Shown here one piece after another: positions 9,599 to 20,232 of a stretch of DNA of 64,000 nucleotides. Every line of letters starts with the position of its first letter. Within the stretch, counting starts at the first letter, position 1. The notes beneath the pieces are model-generated. The model saw nothing but the letters and a program-made list of their open reading frames with translations. It did not search any database and was not told the DNA's origin. Origin of the DNA: Hyphomicrobiales bacterium. Its GTDB lineage: Bacteria > Pseudomonadota > Alphaproteobacteria > Rhizobiales > Beijerinckiaceae. Position numbers and translations under genes: made by a program. The stretch spans positions 22,692 to 86,691 of the forward strand of contig JAIYCE010000059.1 in assembly GCA_027488155.1 (NCBI GenBank), written 5' to 3'.

Positions 9599-11515
9599 CT
9601 ATCGGCGCGGCGCGGCCTCGGTATAGGGCGAATGCGGCATGGCCTTGCGGCGAAACTGGTCCGGATGGGCCTTGCCTGCTTGTTTAGCTCGCCGGGACAT
9701 CGCGATATCCGGTGCGATGGCGGGGCTGGCACCGTGCGGTGTCTTGTTCCAGCGGAAGGGATGGCAGACAAGCTCCCAAAGTGCGAGCCATGCGCACGCA
9801 CTCATCAGCAAAACATAAAGCGGCGAGCCGATCATCGCGTACCAACGCGCACGGCGCGAGAGATGAGGCTCAGCACTGACAAGCAGCGCCGCCAGCGCCG
9901 TTATGCCCGCCAGCGCCAAAGCAGAGCCGAATGCGATCATGCTTTCATGCACCGGGCTCGTGAATTCGCCATTCCATCCTACCACCAGCGCAAGCGCAAA
10001 AAGTGGCGTCAGCAAAGCGGCGATCGGGGTGCCAATAAGGTGGTGCAGCATCGCCAGCTTTTGAAACATGTTCAGCCCGTGCCAGCGTGGACCAGCCGCG
10101 CGCAGATGAACGAGTGCGGTTTGCATCCAGCCTTTGATCCAGCGCACGCGCTGTTGCCGCCAGATTTTGTAATTGTTCGGCGCTTCTTCCCAAGTCCGCG
10201 ACGGCAGATAGGCAATGCTATAGCCGTGCCAAGCAAGACGCAGACCGAGATCGGCATCTTCGGTGACGTTCCACGCATCCCAACCGTGTAAGGCTAGCAA
10301 GGTCGCGCGGCGAAAATGATTTGACGTGCCACCTAGCGCAACCGGAAGATTGAACGCGCACAGAGACGGCACAATCAACTGAAATAAAATCGCATATTCA
10401 AGCGCGAACCCGCGCGTGAAAAAATTTTCATCGGCTTTTTCGATGGTCAGTTCGGCTTGCAGGCAGGCCACATCGTCAGGCAGAACCCGAAAAAGCGCTG
10501 CAGCCTTGGCAAGTTGATCAGGATCGGGCCGATCTTCCGCATCATAGATGGCAACGTATTCGCCACGGCATTCGTTCAGCCCGATATTGAGTGCACGCGG
10601 CTTGGTACGCGGCGCACCATCAGGACAGACTAAGACCCTCATGAAGGGCGGCAGGCTGAAGCGATTAAGTGCCTTGCGCGTGATCTCATCCTGCACCTCG
10701 ACGAGAAACATGATTTCAAGTTTTTCTGGCGGATAGTCCAACCGCGCGAGTGCCTCGACCAAAGCGCCGATGACCTCGTCTTCGCGATACAGCGGAACGA
10801 GCACCGAATAAAATGGCAAATCTCCCGGCGCGAGCAGCGGGGCCGGCTGGGCGCTCGGAGAAAGGCGTTTGGCGGCCACCGCCACAATCCTCTGGGCGAT
10901 CGTCCAAATGAAAAGCATGAAGAGCGGCACAGTGACCGGCAGCGACAAGATCGGCTCGCAAAACATGATTGCGATTAATGCCAGCAACCATGCCGCAACA
11001 ACGAAGCCTGAGGCGCTCCCATCACGATGAGCGGTTTCGTGCGGCGCAAGCAGACCGAGTTCACCGGCAGCAGCAAGCGCCTGCGCATGACACAAGGCAA
11101 TGCGCTGGCTTTCGCGCAGAATGGTCGGCGTTGTGAGCAGGCTGAAGGCAGGACGCGATGCAAGAAAGCGATTGAGCGCATCACCCTGCGGCGCGGCGAT
11201 GAGGCGACCGCGGTCGTCACGCGTCAAGCCGGCTTCGTTGGCGTAAGGGGAGACGAAGTGCCTGTCGATCGGGAAAGGATGGCGTATGAAGCCAATCCCG
11301 AGCGCGCGAGCCAAACCGGCATAAAAGGCGTCTTCCGTCACCAGCCCCCATGCGATTGCCACCGCTTCCGGACCCGTCTTCAACGCCGTGGCCCGGGCCG
11401 CGATATTGGCGCATTGGCGCGATGTGAGACCCAGACGGCGGAGTACGCCGAGTGCTGAAACAGGCACACTCGCGGTTTGTGACGGAATTGGAGGCAGAAA
11501 GGCAGCGCGCGGCAT
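9599..11515 (-). CDS. Processive family 2 glycosyltransferase with GspE/MshE-like N-terminal domain
   Basis: Membrane glycosyltransferase resembling cellulose synthase or N-acetylglucosaminyltransferases. The 638-residue protein starts with about 130 residues resembling a GspE N-terminal domain (LGLTSRQCANIAARATAL, WGLVTEDAFYAGLARALGI). A pair of membrane helices follows near residues 170-215. The GT2 catalytic core then shows FYSVLVPLYREDEV, the aspartate motifs DAEDRPDP and TEDADLGLRL, and QQRVRWIKGW as the QxxRW signature. Further helices close the protein. The sugar donor and product (exopolysaccharide or lipid) cannot be read from sequence, and no partner polysaccharide genes are adjacent. 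Confidence 0.85.
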   Translation of the reverse strand: MPRAAFLPPIPSQTASVPVSALGVLRRLGLTSRQCANIAARATALKTGPEAVAIAWGLVTEDAFYAGLARALGIGFIRHPFPIDRHFVSPYANEAGLTRDDRGRLIAAPQGDALNRFLASRPAFSLLTTPTILRESQRIALCHAQALAAAGELGLLAPHETAHRDGSASGFVVAAWLLALIAIMFCEPILSLPVTVPLFMLFIWTIAQRIVAVAAKRLSPSAQPAPLLAPGDLPFYSVLVPLYREDEVIGALVEALARLDYPPEKLEIMFLVEVQDEITRKALNRFSLPPFMRVLVCPDGAPRTKPRALNIGLNECRGEYVAIYDAEDRPDPDQLAKAAALFRVLPDDVACLQAELTIEKADENFFTRGFALEYAILFQLIVPSLCAFNLPVALGGTSNHFRRATLLALHGWDAWNVTEDADLGLRLAWHGYSIAYLPSRTWEEAPNNYKIWRQQRVRWIKGWMQTALVHLRAAGPRWHGLNMFQKLAMLHHLIGTPIAALLTPLFALALVVGWNGEFTSPVHESMIAFGSALALAGITALAALLVSAEPHLSRRARWYAMIGSPLYVLLMSACAWLALWELVCHPFRWNKTPHGASPAIAPDIAMSRRAKQAGKAHPDQFRRKAMPHSPYTEAAPRR

Positions 11516-11688
11516 AATCGCACTCTGGCGAGCGGAGTGGCCGCGATCTGTCCTGTTGATGAGTACCCCCCATATCGCCCCGCCGGATTGGACGGGCAGT
11601 GCACGCTTGGGGTATGTCCCGCGCCTTGAGCCGGGCGGCCGCTGTCTCTATTGTCCGGCGCTCCCTGTCCGATCCGTATTGAAAGTTT

Positions 11689-13383
11689 ATGCCCGTGACC
11701 GACCCTGCTCTCCGCGAAGCCGCCCTCCAGTCTCCCGCCTGGCCCTTCGAGGAAGCGAAGAAACTCGTCGCGCGGGCGGAGAAGCTAGGCAAATCGGAGA
11801 TTATCTTCGAAACGGGCTATGGCCCATCGGGTCTGCCGCATATCGGCACGTTCGGCGAGGTGGCGCGCACCACCATGGTGCGTCAAGCCTTCCGCCTCCT
11901 AACAGGCGACACGATCAAGACCCGTCTGATCGCCTTCTCCGACGATATGGATGGGTTGCGCAAAGTGCCGGACAATGTGCCGAAACAGGACGAGATGCGG
12001 CTCGCGCTCAATCTGCCGCTGACGAAAGTGCCCGATCCGTTCGGCACGCATCCCTCCTTCGGCGAGCATAACAATGCGCGCCTGCGCGCCTTCCTCGACG
12101 CGTTCAACTTTGAATATGAATTCCTCTCGGCAACCCAATGCTACAAGGATGGCCGCTTCGACCAAACCTTGCTGCTGATGCTCGACCGCTATGACGCGAT
12201 CATGGAGATCATGCTGCCGTCGCTGCGGGCCGAACGTGCACAAAGCTATTCGCCCTTCCTGCCGATCCATCCTGTCACCGGCCATGTCATGCAGGTGCCG
12301 ATCGATGAAGTGCTGACAGCGAAAGGCGCTGTCGTGTGGCGCGATCCCGCCACAGGAGAGCGCTACGAAACCTTGGTGACCGGCGGCCATTGCAAGCTGC
12401 AATGGAAGCCCGATTGGGCGATGCGCTGGACGGCGATGGGTATCGATTATGAAATGGCCGGCAAGGATCTGATCGATTCGGTGAAGCTTTCTTCGGAAAT
12501 CTGTCGTGCGCTTGGCGGCACGCCGCCGGATGGATTCAATTACGAACTCTTCCTCGACGAAGAGGGCAAGAAGATTTCCAAATCGAAGGGCAATGGGCTG
12601 ACGATCGAGGATTGGCTGGGCTATGCCAGCCCGGAAAGCCTCTCGCTGTTCATGTATTCGAAGCCGCGCGAAGCCAAGCGCCTGCATTTCGATGTCATTC
12701 CGCGCAATGTCGACGATTATCTAACCTTCCTAGAGAAGTACCCCAACCAAGCGCCGCGCGAGCGCTTGATGAATCCTGTCTGGCACATTCATAGCGGCCA
12801 TCCGCCCGCGGCTGAACAATTGGCGAATGCCGCCGGGCAGGGATCGACCGTGTCTTTCGGCATGTTGCTCAATCTCGTTGCGGTTGCCAATACCGAAGAC
12901 AAGAATGTTCTCTGGGCTTTTCTGCGCCGCTATGCGCCGGATGCGTCGCCAGACAAATATCCGCGTCTCGACAAGCTCGTCGGCTACGCCGTCAATTATT
13001 TCCGCGATTTCGTGCGGCCGTCGAAAGTATACGAAACGCCTGACGATCAGGCGCGCGCCGCGCTTCAGGATTTGTCCGAGACGCTCGCCGCCCATGCGGG
13101 ATCGACCGATCCGGAAGCGCTGCAGGGCGTCGTCTATGAAGTGGGCCGCCGCCATTATCCGGATCTCTCCGGCAAATCGAAAAGTCCGGATGGGCGGCCC
13201 GGCGTTTCGCAGCAATGGTTCACAACGATCTATAAAATCTTGCTCGGGCAGGAGCGTGGACCGCGCTTCGGTTCCTTCGTGGCGCTTTATGGCGTCAACG
13301 AAACGCGTGCCTTGATCGAAAAAGCGTTATCGGGCGAACTTGCGGGTGAACACGAATCGTTTCTCGCAAGCCGTAAGGCTTAA
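11689..13383 (+). CDS. lysS: Lysine--tRNA ligase, class I
   Basis: Archaeal-type class I lysyl-tRNA synthetase, found in alphaproteobacteria, spirochaetes and archaea in place of the common class II enzyme. The HIGH-type signature is [12 protein letters not shown] and the KMSKS-type signature is KISKSKGNG. The 564-residue length is normal. It is divergent from the glycosyltransferase across a 173-base gap. Note that the symbol lysS is used for both classes; some annotators call this one lysK. Confidence 0.95.
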   Translation: MPVTDPALREAALQSPAWPFEEAKKLVARAEKLGKSEIIFETGYGPSGLPHIGTFGEVARTTMVRQAFRLLTGDTIKTRLIAFSDDMDGLRKVPDNVPKQDEMRLALNLPLTKVPDPFGTHPSFGEHNNARLRAFLDAFNFEYEFLSATQCYKDGRFDQTLLLMLDRYDAIMEIMLPSLRAERAQSYSPFLPIHPVTGHVMQVPIDEVLTAKGAVVWRDPATGERYETLVTGGHCKLQWKPDWAMRWTAMGIDYEMAGKDLIDSVKLSSEICRALGGTPPDGFNYELFLDEEGKKISKSKGNGLTIEDWLGYASPESLSLFMYSKPREAKRLHFDVIPRNVDDYLTFLEKYPNQAPRERLMNPVWHIHSGHPPAAEQLANAAGQGSTVSFGMLLNLVAVANTEDKNVLWAFLRRYAPDASPDKYPRLDKLVGYAVNYFRDFVRPSKVYETPDDQARAALQDLSETLAAHAGSTDPEALQGVVYEVGRRHYPDLSGKSKSPDGRPGVSQQWFTTIYKILLGQERGPRFGSFVALYGVNETRALIEKALSGELAGEHESFLASRKA

Positions 13384-13434
13384 GTTAAACCGCGGAATAG
13401 TACCGACGCGCGCCGCTGTGAATGCGCGTCGGTA

Positions 13435-14100
13435 ATGACTGGCACAGATGAATTGACCATGTGGACGTTGTATCTCGCGACATGGGGCGGTTTGATCTTG
13501 GCGCAGATTGCACCGGGTCCGAATTTCATTGCCGTGTCCGGAGCCGCGCTCGGGCGCGGATTTAAGCCAGCCTTTTTCATGACCTGCGGCGTTGCGACGG
13601 CGACGTTTGTATGGGGCGCGGCAACAGCGCTTGGCCTTGCGTCATTGGTTGCTTTGTATCCCGGTACGTTGACGCTTTTGCGTATCATCGGCGGCGGCTA
13701 CCTCACATTCATGGGCTACAAGGGCTTGCGCTCCGCTTTGCGCGCGAGCGGGCCCAGCATTGCGCCCAGCGCGCTCGCTCTGACGCCTGCCGCCGCGTGG
13801 CGGCGCGGATTTCTCATCAACATGACGAATCCGAAATCCGCATTGACTTGGGGCGCGATCACATCGTTTCTGCTTGGGTCTGGTTTTTCGTCAATCCATG
13901 CGTTCGGCATGGCACCGCTCGGTGCAATCTCCGCGCTTGGTGTTTACATCACCTATTCATTCCTGTTTTCGCGCGGATTGGCACGCCAGCTTTATGGGCG
14001 CTTCACACGCATTGTGGATGGACTTTTTGGCCTCGCTTTCGCAATTTTTGGATGCAAATTGCTAAAGGATGGCATTGAAGAATTCGTCCGTCGTGCATGA
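13435..14100 (+). CDS. LysE family translocator (amino-acid or metabolite exporter)
   Basis: Inner-membrane exporter of the LysE/RhtB superfamily, 221 residues with about six hydrophobic segments. The N-terminal family motif APGPNFIAVSGAALGRG and GYLTFMGYKGLR are present. The ATG at 13435 is used; an in-frame ATG at 13459 (MWTLYLATW) is equally plausible and would put the first helix right at the N-terminus. It lies 51 bases after lysS, but there is no evidence that lysine is its substrate. Confidence 0.85.
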   Translation: MTGTDELTMWTLYLATWGGLILAQIAPGPNFIAVSGAALGRGFKPAFFMTCGVATATFVWGAATALGLASLVALYPGTLTLLRIIGGGYLTFMGYKGLRSALRASGPSIAPSALALTPAAAWRRGFLINMTNPKSALTWGAITSFLLGSGFSSIHAFGMAPLGAISALGVYITYSFLFSRGLARQLYGRFTRIVDGLFGLAFAIFGCKLLKDGIEEFVRRA

Positions 14101-14104
14101 GTAG

Positions 14105-14431
14105 TCACGCTGAACGCGGACCAAACAAAATCACACATGATCCCACAAGACAGATCGCAGCCCCGGCAAGATCCCAGCGATCAGGGCGGTGATGTTCCAC
14201 CAACCACATCCAACCGATTGATGTGAGGATATAGATACCGCCATAGGCGGCAAAGGCACGTCCAGCGAAGTTCGTGTCGATCCGGGTCAACAACCATGCA
14301 AACAAAAGAAGGGACGTAAGGCCCGGCACAAGCCACCATGGCGATTTGTCGAGCCGCCAATAAGCCCAGAACGCAAAACAACCTGCAATTTCGGCACAGG
14401 CCGCAACCACATAGAGCGGAAATGCAATCAT
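14105..14431 (-). CDS. YnfA/UPF0060 family small membrane protein
   Basis: A 108-residue protein with four hydrophobic segments, matching the UPF0060 (YnfA) family, which is related in size and topology to small multidrug resistance proteins. The motifs [20 protein letters not shown] and [16 protein letters not shown] are typical. It is convergent with the LysE gene, with only a few bases between the stops. Function in this organism is unknown. Confidence 0.85.
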   Translation of the reverse strand: MIAFPLYVVAACAEIAGCFAFWAYWRLDKSPWWLVPGLTSLLLFAWLLTRIDTNFAGRAFAAYGGIYILTSIGWMWLVEHHRPDRWDLAGAAICLVGSCVILFGPRSA

Positions 14432-14456
14432 GCTTGAAAGCGCCCTTCACATATGA

Positions 14457-14484
14457 CGAAGCCGCCCCTTGCAGAGCGGCTTCG
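14457..14484 (-). terminator. Inverted repeat after cysK (possible terminator)
   Basis: A perfect 9-base stem (CGAAGCCGC / GCGGCTTCG) with a 10-base loop lies just downstream of the cysK stop on the minus strand. There is no clear T-run, so a factor-independent terminator is not proven. Confidence 0.45.
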
Positions 14485-14517
14485 TAGACAGTGCCGGGCT
14501 TGCGTGGTTTTGTAAAA

Positions 14518-15501
14518 TCAAAGCCCTTCGAAAAGCGCCGTCGAGAGATAGCGTTCGGCGAAGGACGGGATGATCACCACAATCGTCTTGCCTGCATTCT
14601 CAGGGCGTGAGCCGAGTTCCAACGCCGCCGCCGTGGCCGCGCCAGCAGAAATTCCCGTTGGAATACCTTCGAGGCGTGCCAGTTTGCGCGCCGTGTCGAA
14701 GGCCGTCTGGTTGCCAACAGTGATCACTTCATCGATCACGCTGCGATCGAGAATGCCAGGCACAAAGCCCGCACCAATACCTTGAATTTTGTGCGGGCCG
14801 GGCGCACCGCCCGACAGGACCGGAGAATCTTCCGGCTCCACCGCCACAACTTTTACGGCTGGCTTGTATTTCTTCAAGACCTGACCGACGCCGGTGATGG
14901 TGCCGCCCGTGCCGACACCCGACACGAAGATGTCGACCTTGCCGTTCGTATCGTTCCAAATTTCTTCCGCCGTCGTCGCACGGTGGATGGCCGGATTCGC
15001 CGGATTTTCGAATTGCTGCGGAATGACGGCGCCCGGGATCGAGGCCTTCAATTCCTCAGCGCGCGCAATTGCGCCCTTCATACCAAGGGGGCCTGGTGTC
15101 AGTTCAAGTTCGGCACCCATGAGCGCGAGCATCTTGCGACGCTCAACCGACATGGTCTCCGGCATCACGAGGATGAGACGATAGCCGCGCGCCGCCGCAA
15201 CGAAGGCGAGCGCAATACCGGTATTGCCCGATGTCGGCTCAATCAGCGTCGCGCCCGGCTTGATGGCGCCAGACGCCTCGAGCGCCTCGATCATCGCGAC
15301 GCCGATGCGATCCTTAACGCTCGCGATCGGATTGAAGAATTCGAGCTTTGCCAGAATGGTGGCTTTCACGCCGCGCTCATCTGCAATGCGATTCAGCTTG
15401 ACCAGCGGCGTATCGCCAATGGTCTCGGTAATGGATTCGTAGATCCGTCCGCGGCCGGCAGGGCGGGATGCGGGGTCAATTCTGCGGGCAGGTTCACTCA
15501 T
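14518..15501 (-). CDS. cysK: Cysteine synthase A (O-acetylserine sulfhydrylase)
   Basis: PLP enzyme making L-cysteine from O-acetylserine and sulfide. The PLP lysine is in [14 protein letters not shown], the substrate loop is [12 protein letters not shown], and [12 protein letters not shown] binds the phosphate. The 327-residue length is typical. The N-terminus has about 20 extra, variable residues before [19 protein letters not shown]. It is transcribed after an Rrf2-type regulator gene that starts 557 bases upstream and is likely controlled by it. Confidence 0.95.
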   Translation of the reverse strand: MSEPARRIDPASRPAGRGRIYESITETIGDTPLVKLNRIADERGVKATILAKLEFFNPIASVKDRIGVAMIEALEASGAIKPGATLIEPTSGNTGIALAFVAAARGYRLILVMPETMSVERRKMLALMGAELELTPGPLGMKGAIARAEELKASIPGAVIPQQFENPANPAIHRATTAEEIWNDTNGKVDIFVSGVGTGGTITGVGQVLKKYKPAVKVVAVEPEDSPVLSGGAPGPHKIQGIGAGFVPGILDRSVIDEVITVGNQTAFDTARKLARLEGIPTGISAGAATAAALELGSRPENAGKTIVVIIPSFAERYLSTALFEGL

Positions 15502-15605
15502 GGCGCGATCTCCCTGTGATGGGGCTCATGCCGCCCCGTCTGGACCATGCCGGAGAACTTAAGAAAAAGTACACTCCCCGTCGAGGAATAAAGATATTCT
15601 ACAGG

Positions 15606-16058
15606 TTAAATTGTATAATCGAGCGGACTGTGCGCGCCCGCAAATACGTTCCGCTCCTCAGCCCAATGACAGAGATCCTCGACCGTATGCTTGTCGAGAG
15701 ATGCGAGGAAGACGTCGCCCGCCTCGCGTACGATGGGCCCGACGACGAGATCCACCAGCTTCGATTCCGGGATCGGTGGAATGGAATCCTCTCCCGTTGA
15801 GCTCATGGCGGCACGGACAATATCGCCCGCCGTAATCTTGCGGCGCTCTTTTGCCAGTTCGTAGCCACCGCGCGGGCCGCGCACGCCCTTCAGAATACCG
15901 GCGCGGACGAGAGCCTGCAGCATGGTTTCAAGATGGCGGGGCGGGAGATTGTGGCGGGCCGCCAAAAGCTTGGCGGCAGCGGGCGCAGGGCGTGCATGAA
16001 GCGCAATATCAACAACGGCGGCGATGGCCAGCAGGCTGCGACGCGACAGGAGTATCAT
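15606..16058 (-). CDS. Rrf2 family transcriptional regulator (probable cysteine-metabolism regulator)
   Basis: A 150-residue winged-helix regulator. The Rrf2 HTH is in LAARHNLPPRHLETMLQALV, followed by GVRGPRGGYELAKERRKITAGDIV. The three clustered cysteines that bind Fe-S in IscR and NsrR are absent; the only cysteine is in LCHWAEER. It therefore resembles the CymR-like branch, which senses cysteine metabolism by protein contact. It sits 104 bases upstream of cysK on the same strand, which supports control of cysK by inference. Confidence 0.85.
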   Translation of the reverse strand: MILLSRRSLLAIAAVVDIALHARPAPAAAKLLAARHNLPPRHLETMLQALVRAGILKGVRGPRGGYELAKERRKITAGDIVRAAMSSTGEDSIPPIPESKLVDLVVGPIVREAGDVFLASLDKHTVEDLCHWAEERNVFAGAHSPLDYTI

Positions 16059-16094
16059 CAGAACCGCCCTTGCCTATGGCAGGGTCGGCTCCGG

Positions 16095-16544
16095 TTAAAT
16101 GCCGGTCGATCCGAACCCGCCTACGCCCCGCTCGGAGGCCTCTACACTGTCAACCGCGATGAGATCGACCCGACTGACCGGTGCGATCACCATCTGCGCA
16201 ATCCTCAGACCGCGCGTAATCTCAAAGTCCCCCTCGCCGAGATTGACGAGGATCACACCGATTTCGCCGCGATAATCGGCGTCAATCGTGCCCGGCGCAT
16301 TGACCAGCGCGATGCCGTTCTTGAGAGCCAAGCCGGACCGCGGCCGGACCTGCGCCTCATATCCTTCAGGGAGATGAATTTGCAGCCCGGTCGGAACCAG
16401 AGCTCTTTTCCCCGGTTTCAATGTGATTTTCTCATTTTCACCGATTGCAGCGGATAAGTCGAGGCCTGCTGCGCCCGGCGTGGCATAATGCGGCAGTGGG
16501 AGACCCTTGGCGTGTTCCAATTGGCGGATCGCAACCTTCACCAT
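16095..16544 (-). CDS. dut: Deoxyuridine 5'-triphosphate nucleotidohydrolase (dUTPase)
   Basis: Trimeric dUTPase that hydrolyses dUTP to dUMP, protecting DNA from uracil. All five motifs can be seen, including [38 protein letters not shown] and the C-terminal GGFGSTGI. At 149 residues it is of normal length. Its start overlaps the coaBC stop by one base, the classical dfp-dut arrangement, so it is translationally coupled. Confidence 0.96.
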   Translation of the reverse strand: MVKVAIRQLEHAKGLPLPHYATPGAAGLDLSAAIGENEKITLKPGKRALVPTGLQIHLPEGYEAQVRPRSGLALKNGIALVNAPGTIDADYRGEIGVILVNLGEGDFEITRGLRIAQMVIAPVSRVDLIAVDSVEASERGVGGFGSTGI

Positions 16545-17755
16545 CAGACCCAGCGCCCCTTCAAAGTTGCAGCGATCCGGGCAACGAGTTTTTCAGCCAC
16601 GGCATCCTTCCCCATCTTCGGCCAATCTTCGACGCCGTCTCTGGTCACGAGGTGGACGGTGTTCATGTCGCCGCCCATCACGCCGCCTTCATGCGAGACA
16701 TCGTTGGCGACGATCCAGTCGCAGCCCTTGCGCGCCAGTTTTGACTGGGCATGCGCGATGACCTTCTCCGTCTCGGCCGCGAAGCCAATCACGAGCTCCG
16801 GCCGATTGTCGCTCATGTGCGACAAAGTCGCGAGGATGTCGGGATTTTCGGTGAGAGAGAGAGCAGGCAGGCCGCCTGACTCTTTCTTGAATTTCTGCCC
16901 GCCCTCATTGGCAACGCGCCAATCGGCCACCGCTGCGCAGAATATGGCGCAATCTGCCGGCATAGCGTTCTGTACGGCCTGCATCATTTGACGCGCTGTC
17001 TCAACCCGGATCGTCTTTACGCCGGGCGGATTGGGGATCGCCACAGGGCCGGAGACGAGGATCACTTCGGCACCAAGCCGGGCCGCCGCTGCGGCGATCG
17101 CATGGCCTTGTTTGCCCGACGAGCGGTTGGCGATGTAACGCACCGGATCGATCGGCTCATGTGTCGGCCCCGACGTTACCAGAATGCGCCGTCCACTCAG
17201 CGGGCCTTCCGCAACGAGCATTCGGGCCGCAGCATCGGCGATGGCCGCAGGTTCAGCCATCCGGCCCGGACCAAATTCACCGCAGGCCATCTCGCCCTCG
17301 TCAGGCCCCACGAAAGTAATGCCGTCGCTTTTGAGCGACGCGCAATTTCTCTGCGTGGCTGCATGAGTCCACATGCGGACATTCATAGCCGGTGCCACTA
17401 GGACCCGCTTGTCAGTAGCCAGAAGGGCCGTCGAAGCGAGATCGTTCGCCAAGCCATGCGCCATCTTGGCAAGCAGATCAGCGGTGGCAGGGGCCACAAT
17501 CAGAAGGTCAGCATCGCGCGAAAGCTCAATGTGCCCCATCTCCGCTTCGTCCGTCAGGGAGAAGAGATCGGTGTAGCATTTGTCGCCGGTCAGCGAGGCG
17601 ATGGAGAGCGGCGTCACGAATTCCGCTCCGGCCTTGGTGAGGATGGCACGGACCGACGCACCGCGTTTGCGAAAGTCGCGGATCAATTCCAATGCTTTAT
17701 AGGCGGCGATGCCGCCGCCGATGATCAGGAGAATACGCTTGCCTGCGAGCGCCAT
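16544..17755 (-). CDS. coaBC: Bifunctional phosphopantothenoylcysteine decarboxylase / phosphopantothenate--cysteine ligase
   Basis: Coenzyme A biosynthesis: CoaB joins cysteine to phosphopantothenate and CoaC decarboxylates the product. The N-terminal flavoprotein domain (about 1-185) shows [16 protein letters not shown], the PAMNVRMW motif and the catalytic cysteine in [14 protein letters not shown]. The C-terminal CoaB domain starts with [25 protein letters not shown]. The 403-residue length is standard. Confidence 0.95.
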   Translation of the reverse strand: MALAGKRILLIIGGGIAAYKALELIRDFRKRGASVRAILTKAGAEFVTPLSIASLTGDKCYTDLFSLTDEAEMGHIELSRDADLLIVAPATADLLAKMAHGLANDLASTALLATDKRVLVAPAMNVRMWTHAATQRNCASLKSDGITFVGPDEGEMACGEFGPGRMAEPAAIADAAARMLVAEGPLSGRRILVTSGPTHEPIDPVRYIANRSSGKQGHAIAAAAARLGAEVILVSGPVAIPNPPGVKTIRVETARQMMQAVQNAMPADCAIFCAAVADWRVANEGGQKFKKESGGLPALSLTENPDILATLSHMSDNRPELVIGFAAETEKVIAHAQSKLARKGCDWIVANDVSHEGGVMGGDMNTVHLVTRDGVEDWPKMGKDAVAEKLVARIAATLKGRWV

Positions 17756-17800
17756 CCGACAGACTCCGGTCGAAACTTTGCCCCTTTTACCATGAGGCGA

Positions 17801-19369
17801 TCAGAAATGGCGAAGGACGGCGTAAAGAAGGGTTAAGGCGATCAGCCAGAGCGCAGCATTACCCCAACGATTGCGCCGTGCTTCGGCATCGCCGATGGCC
17901 TGAACACTCTCAGGATCGAGCCGGAATCCACGCCGCGTGGCACGATCGAGATGCTCCGCGACACGCTCGACGCGGCCAGTCAACTCGGGCAGGTTGGCGA
18001 TCATGTTGGCGAAGGAACGCGCGCCGCGTCCCGCATCTTCAATACGACCGACAGGGCCGAGATTACGCTCAATCCATTCGCGCACCACGGGTTCAGCCGT
18101 TGTCCACATGTTCAGTTTCGGATCGAGCGAGCGGGCGACACCTTCGACGACGACCATCGTCTTTTGCAGCATCACCAATTCGGTGCGCGTCTTCATATCG
18201 AACAGCGCAGTGATCTCGAACAAAAGCGTCAGCAGCTTCGCCATCGAAATCTGATCGGCGGTACGGCTATGGATCGGCTCGCCAATAGCGCGGATCGCTT
18301 GGGCGAAATCCTCGACGGAATGATGGGCCGGAACATAGCCCGCCTCGAAATGCACTTCCGCCACTCGGCGATAATCGCGCGTGATGAAACCGAGCAAAAT
18401 TTCGGCAAGGAAGCGCCGCTCTTTTGGGCTTAGACGACCCATAATGCCGAAATCGACTGCGCAGAGACGCGATTGATCGTCGACAAATAGATTGCCGGGA
18501 TGCATGTCGGCATGGAAGAAACCATCACGCAGAGCGTGGCGTAAAAATGACTGAATGACCGTGCGCGCGAGCGTCACACGATCAATACCAGCCGCTTCGA
18601 TCCGCGCAATATCGTTGAGCGGAATGCCATCGATCCACTCAAGCGTCAGCACGTCTCGTGCGGTCCGATTCCAATCGACGGAGGGAACACGAAAATCGAC
18701 ATCGTTGCGGCAATTCTCTGCCATTTCCGACAGGGCCGCCGCTTCGAGGCGCAAATCCATTTCCATCGTGACGGATCGCGCCAACGTATCGACAACGTCG
18801 ACGGGCTTGAGGCGACGCAGGTCTGGAACATGCTGCTCAAGCTGTGCCGCTGCAAAATGCATGGCATTGAGATCGCGTCGGAAGCGCGCACGCACGCCAG
18901 GACGCAAGACCTTGACCGCGACGACACGCGCCGTATCATCATCGGCGATCATGCCTTGATGCACTTGTGCAATTGAGGCGGCGGCCATCGGTGCGCCAAG
19001 CTCTATATATAATGAATCGAGCGGGGCCCCGAACGATTGCTCAATCGTGCTTACGGCCTCGCTGCGCGGGAAAGGTGGCAGGCGATCCTGCAATTGCTCA
19101 AGATCGCGCGCAACGCGGACACCGACGACATCGGGGCGTGTAGCGAGGAATTGGCCGAATTTCACATAGGACGGCCCAAGGCGTGTCAGCGCTTTGGCGA
19201 GGCGCTGCGCGCCATCGCCCGCATCGCGACGCTCGATGAGACGCGCCATTCGCAAGAGAACGCGGCCCCCGCTCGGTAGATCGTTCGGGTCGACGAGTGC
19301 AAGCGCACCTTCTCGGCCCAGCACGAAGCCGACGCGCATCAAACGCAGCGCATTGAGAAAGGATGACAT
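17801..19369 (-). CDS. ubiB: UbiB family protein (ubiquinone biosynthesis, atypical kinase)
   Basis: ABC1/ADCK-type atypical kinase/ATPase that supports ubiquinone biosynthesis at the inner membrane. The KxGQ motif is in YVKFGQFLATRPD, the alanine-rich loop is APMAAASIAQVHQG, and the metal-binding CAVDFGIMGR is present. Two membrane helices close the 522-residue protein (NAALWLIALTLLYAVL). It starts 8 bases after ubiE, so both are one operon, as in E. coli. Confidence 0.94.
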   Translation of the reverse strand: MSSFLNALRLMRVGFVLGREGALALVDPNDLPSGGRVLLRMARLIERRDAGDGAQRLAKALTRLGPSYVKFGQFLATRPDVVGVRVARDLEQLQDRLPPFPRSEAVSTIEQSFGAPLDSLYIELGAPMAAASIAQVHQGMIADDDTARVVAVKVLRPGVRARFRRDLNAMHFAAAQLEQHVPDLRRLKPVDVVDTLARSVTMEMDLRLEAAALSEMAENCRNDVDFRVPSVDWNRTARDVLTLEWIDGIPLNDIARIEAAGIDRVTLARTVIQSFLRHALRDGFFHADMHPGNLFVDDQSRLCAVDFGIMGRLSPKERRFLAEILLGFITRDYRRVAEVHFEAGYVPAHHSVEDFAQAIRAIGEPIHSRTADQISMAKLLTLLFEITALFDMKTRTELVMLQKTMVVVEGVARSLDPKLNMWTTAEPVVREWIERNLGPVGRIEDAGRGARSFANMIANLPELTGRVERVAEHLDRATRRGFRLDPESVQAIGDAEARRNRWGNAALWLIALTLLYAVLRHF

Positions 19370-19377
19370 TCAGCGCC

Positions 19378-20160
19378 TCAGATCGACCAGCCGGAATGCA
19401 AGCGCACGATGCCGCCCGTCATCGGACGATGCGTGACATTGGCGAAGCCTGCGGTGCGCATCATTTCGGCGAAGCGGTCTGGCTCGGGAAATTGGCGGAT
19501 CGATTCAACCAGATATTGATAAGGCTGCGCATCGCCGGTGACGAGCCGACCCATCGGCGGCACGAGATTAAAAGAGTAGAAATCATAAATCCGATCAAAG
19601 CCCGGCACGTCGACACGCGAGAATTCGAGGCAGAGAAAATGGCCGCCGCGCTTAAGCACGCGCTTAGCCTCGCTCAACGCCTTATCAATGCGCGGCACAT
19701 TGCGGATGCCAAATGCAATCGTATAGGCGTCGAAGCTCCTATCGGGAAAAGGCAGGTCTTCAGCATTGCCCTCGACAAAAGTGAGGCGGTCGGCAATTTG
19801 CGCAGGCGCGCGTTCACGACCAACGGCCAACATGTCGCCATTGATGTCGCACACGGTTGCGCGGGCCTGAGGCGAAGCGGCTTCCAACACACGGAAGGAA
19901 ACGTCGCCGGTGCCGCCGGCAACATCGAGAAGATCAAACGAGCCTTGTTTTGGCGGACGCAAAGCGGACACAAGCGCGTCCTTCCATGCCCGGTGAAGAC
20001 CCGCCGACATCAGATCGTTCATCAGATCGTAGCGGCGTGCCACTTTGTGGAACACATCGTCGACCATATCCTGCTTCTCGCCGAGTTTGACCGTCGAAAA
20101 GCCGAAATGAGTGTCGTCGTCCCTGCCCGGTGCCGTTTGGACCATGGATTGCCCCTTCAC
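19378..20160 (-). CDS. ubiE: Demethylmenaquinone / 2-methoxy-6-polyprenyl-benzoquinol C-methyltransferase
   Basis: SAM-dependent C-methyltransferase of quinone biosynthesis. Motif I is [18 protein letters not shown], and the UbiE signatures [18 protein letters not shown] and [20 protein letters not shown] are clear. The 260-residue length is normal. It is divergent from mutM across 72 bases and upstream of ubiB on the same strand. Confidence 0.95.
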   Translation of the reverse strand: MKGQSMVQTAPGRDDDTHFGFSTVKLGEKQDMVDDVFHKVARRYDLMNDLMSAGLHRAWKDALVSALRPPKQGSFDLLDVAGGTGDVSFRVLEAASPQARATVCDINGDMLAVGRERAPAQIADRLTFVEGNAEDLPFPDRSFDAYTIAFGIRNVPRIDKALSEAKRVLKRGGHFLCLEFSRVDVPGFDRIYDFYSFNLVPPMGRLVTGDAQPYQYLVESIRQFPEPDRFAEMMRTAGFANVTHRPMTGGIVRLHSGWSI

Positions 20161-20232
20161 GATTGCGCGCGGACCATAGCGCCGGACGCGGCTTGAGGCT
20201 ATGGCAGAGGGGGAGATTTTACGAAAGACGCC

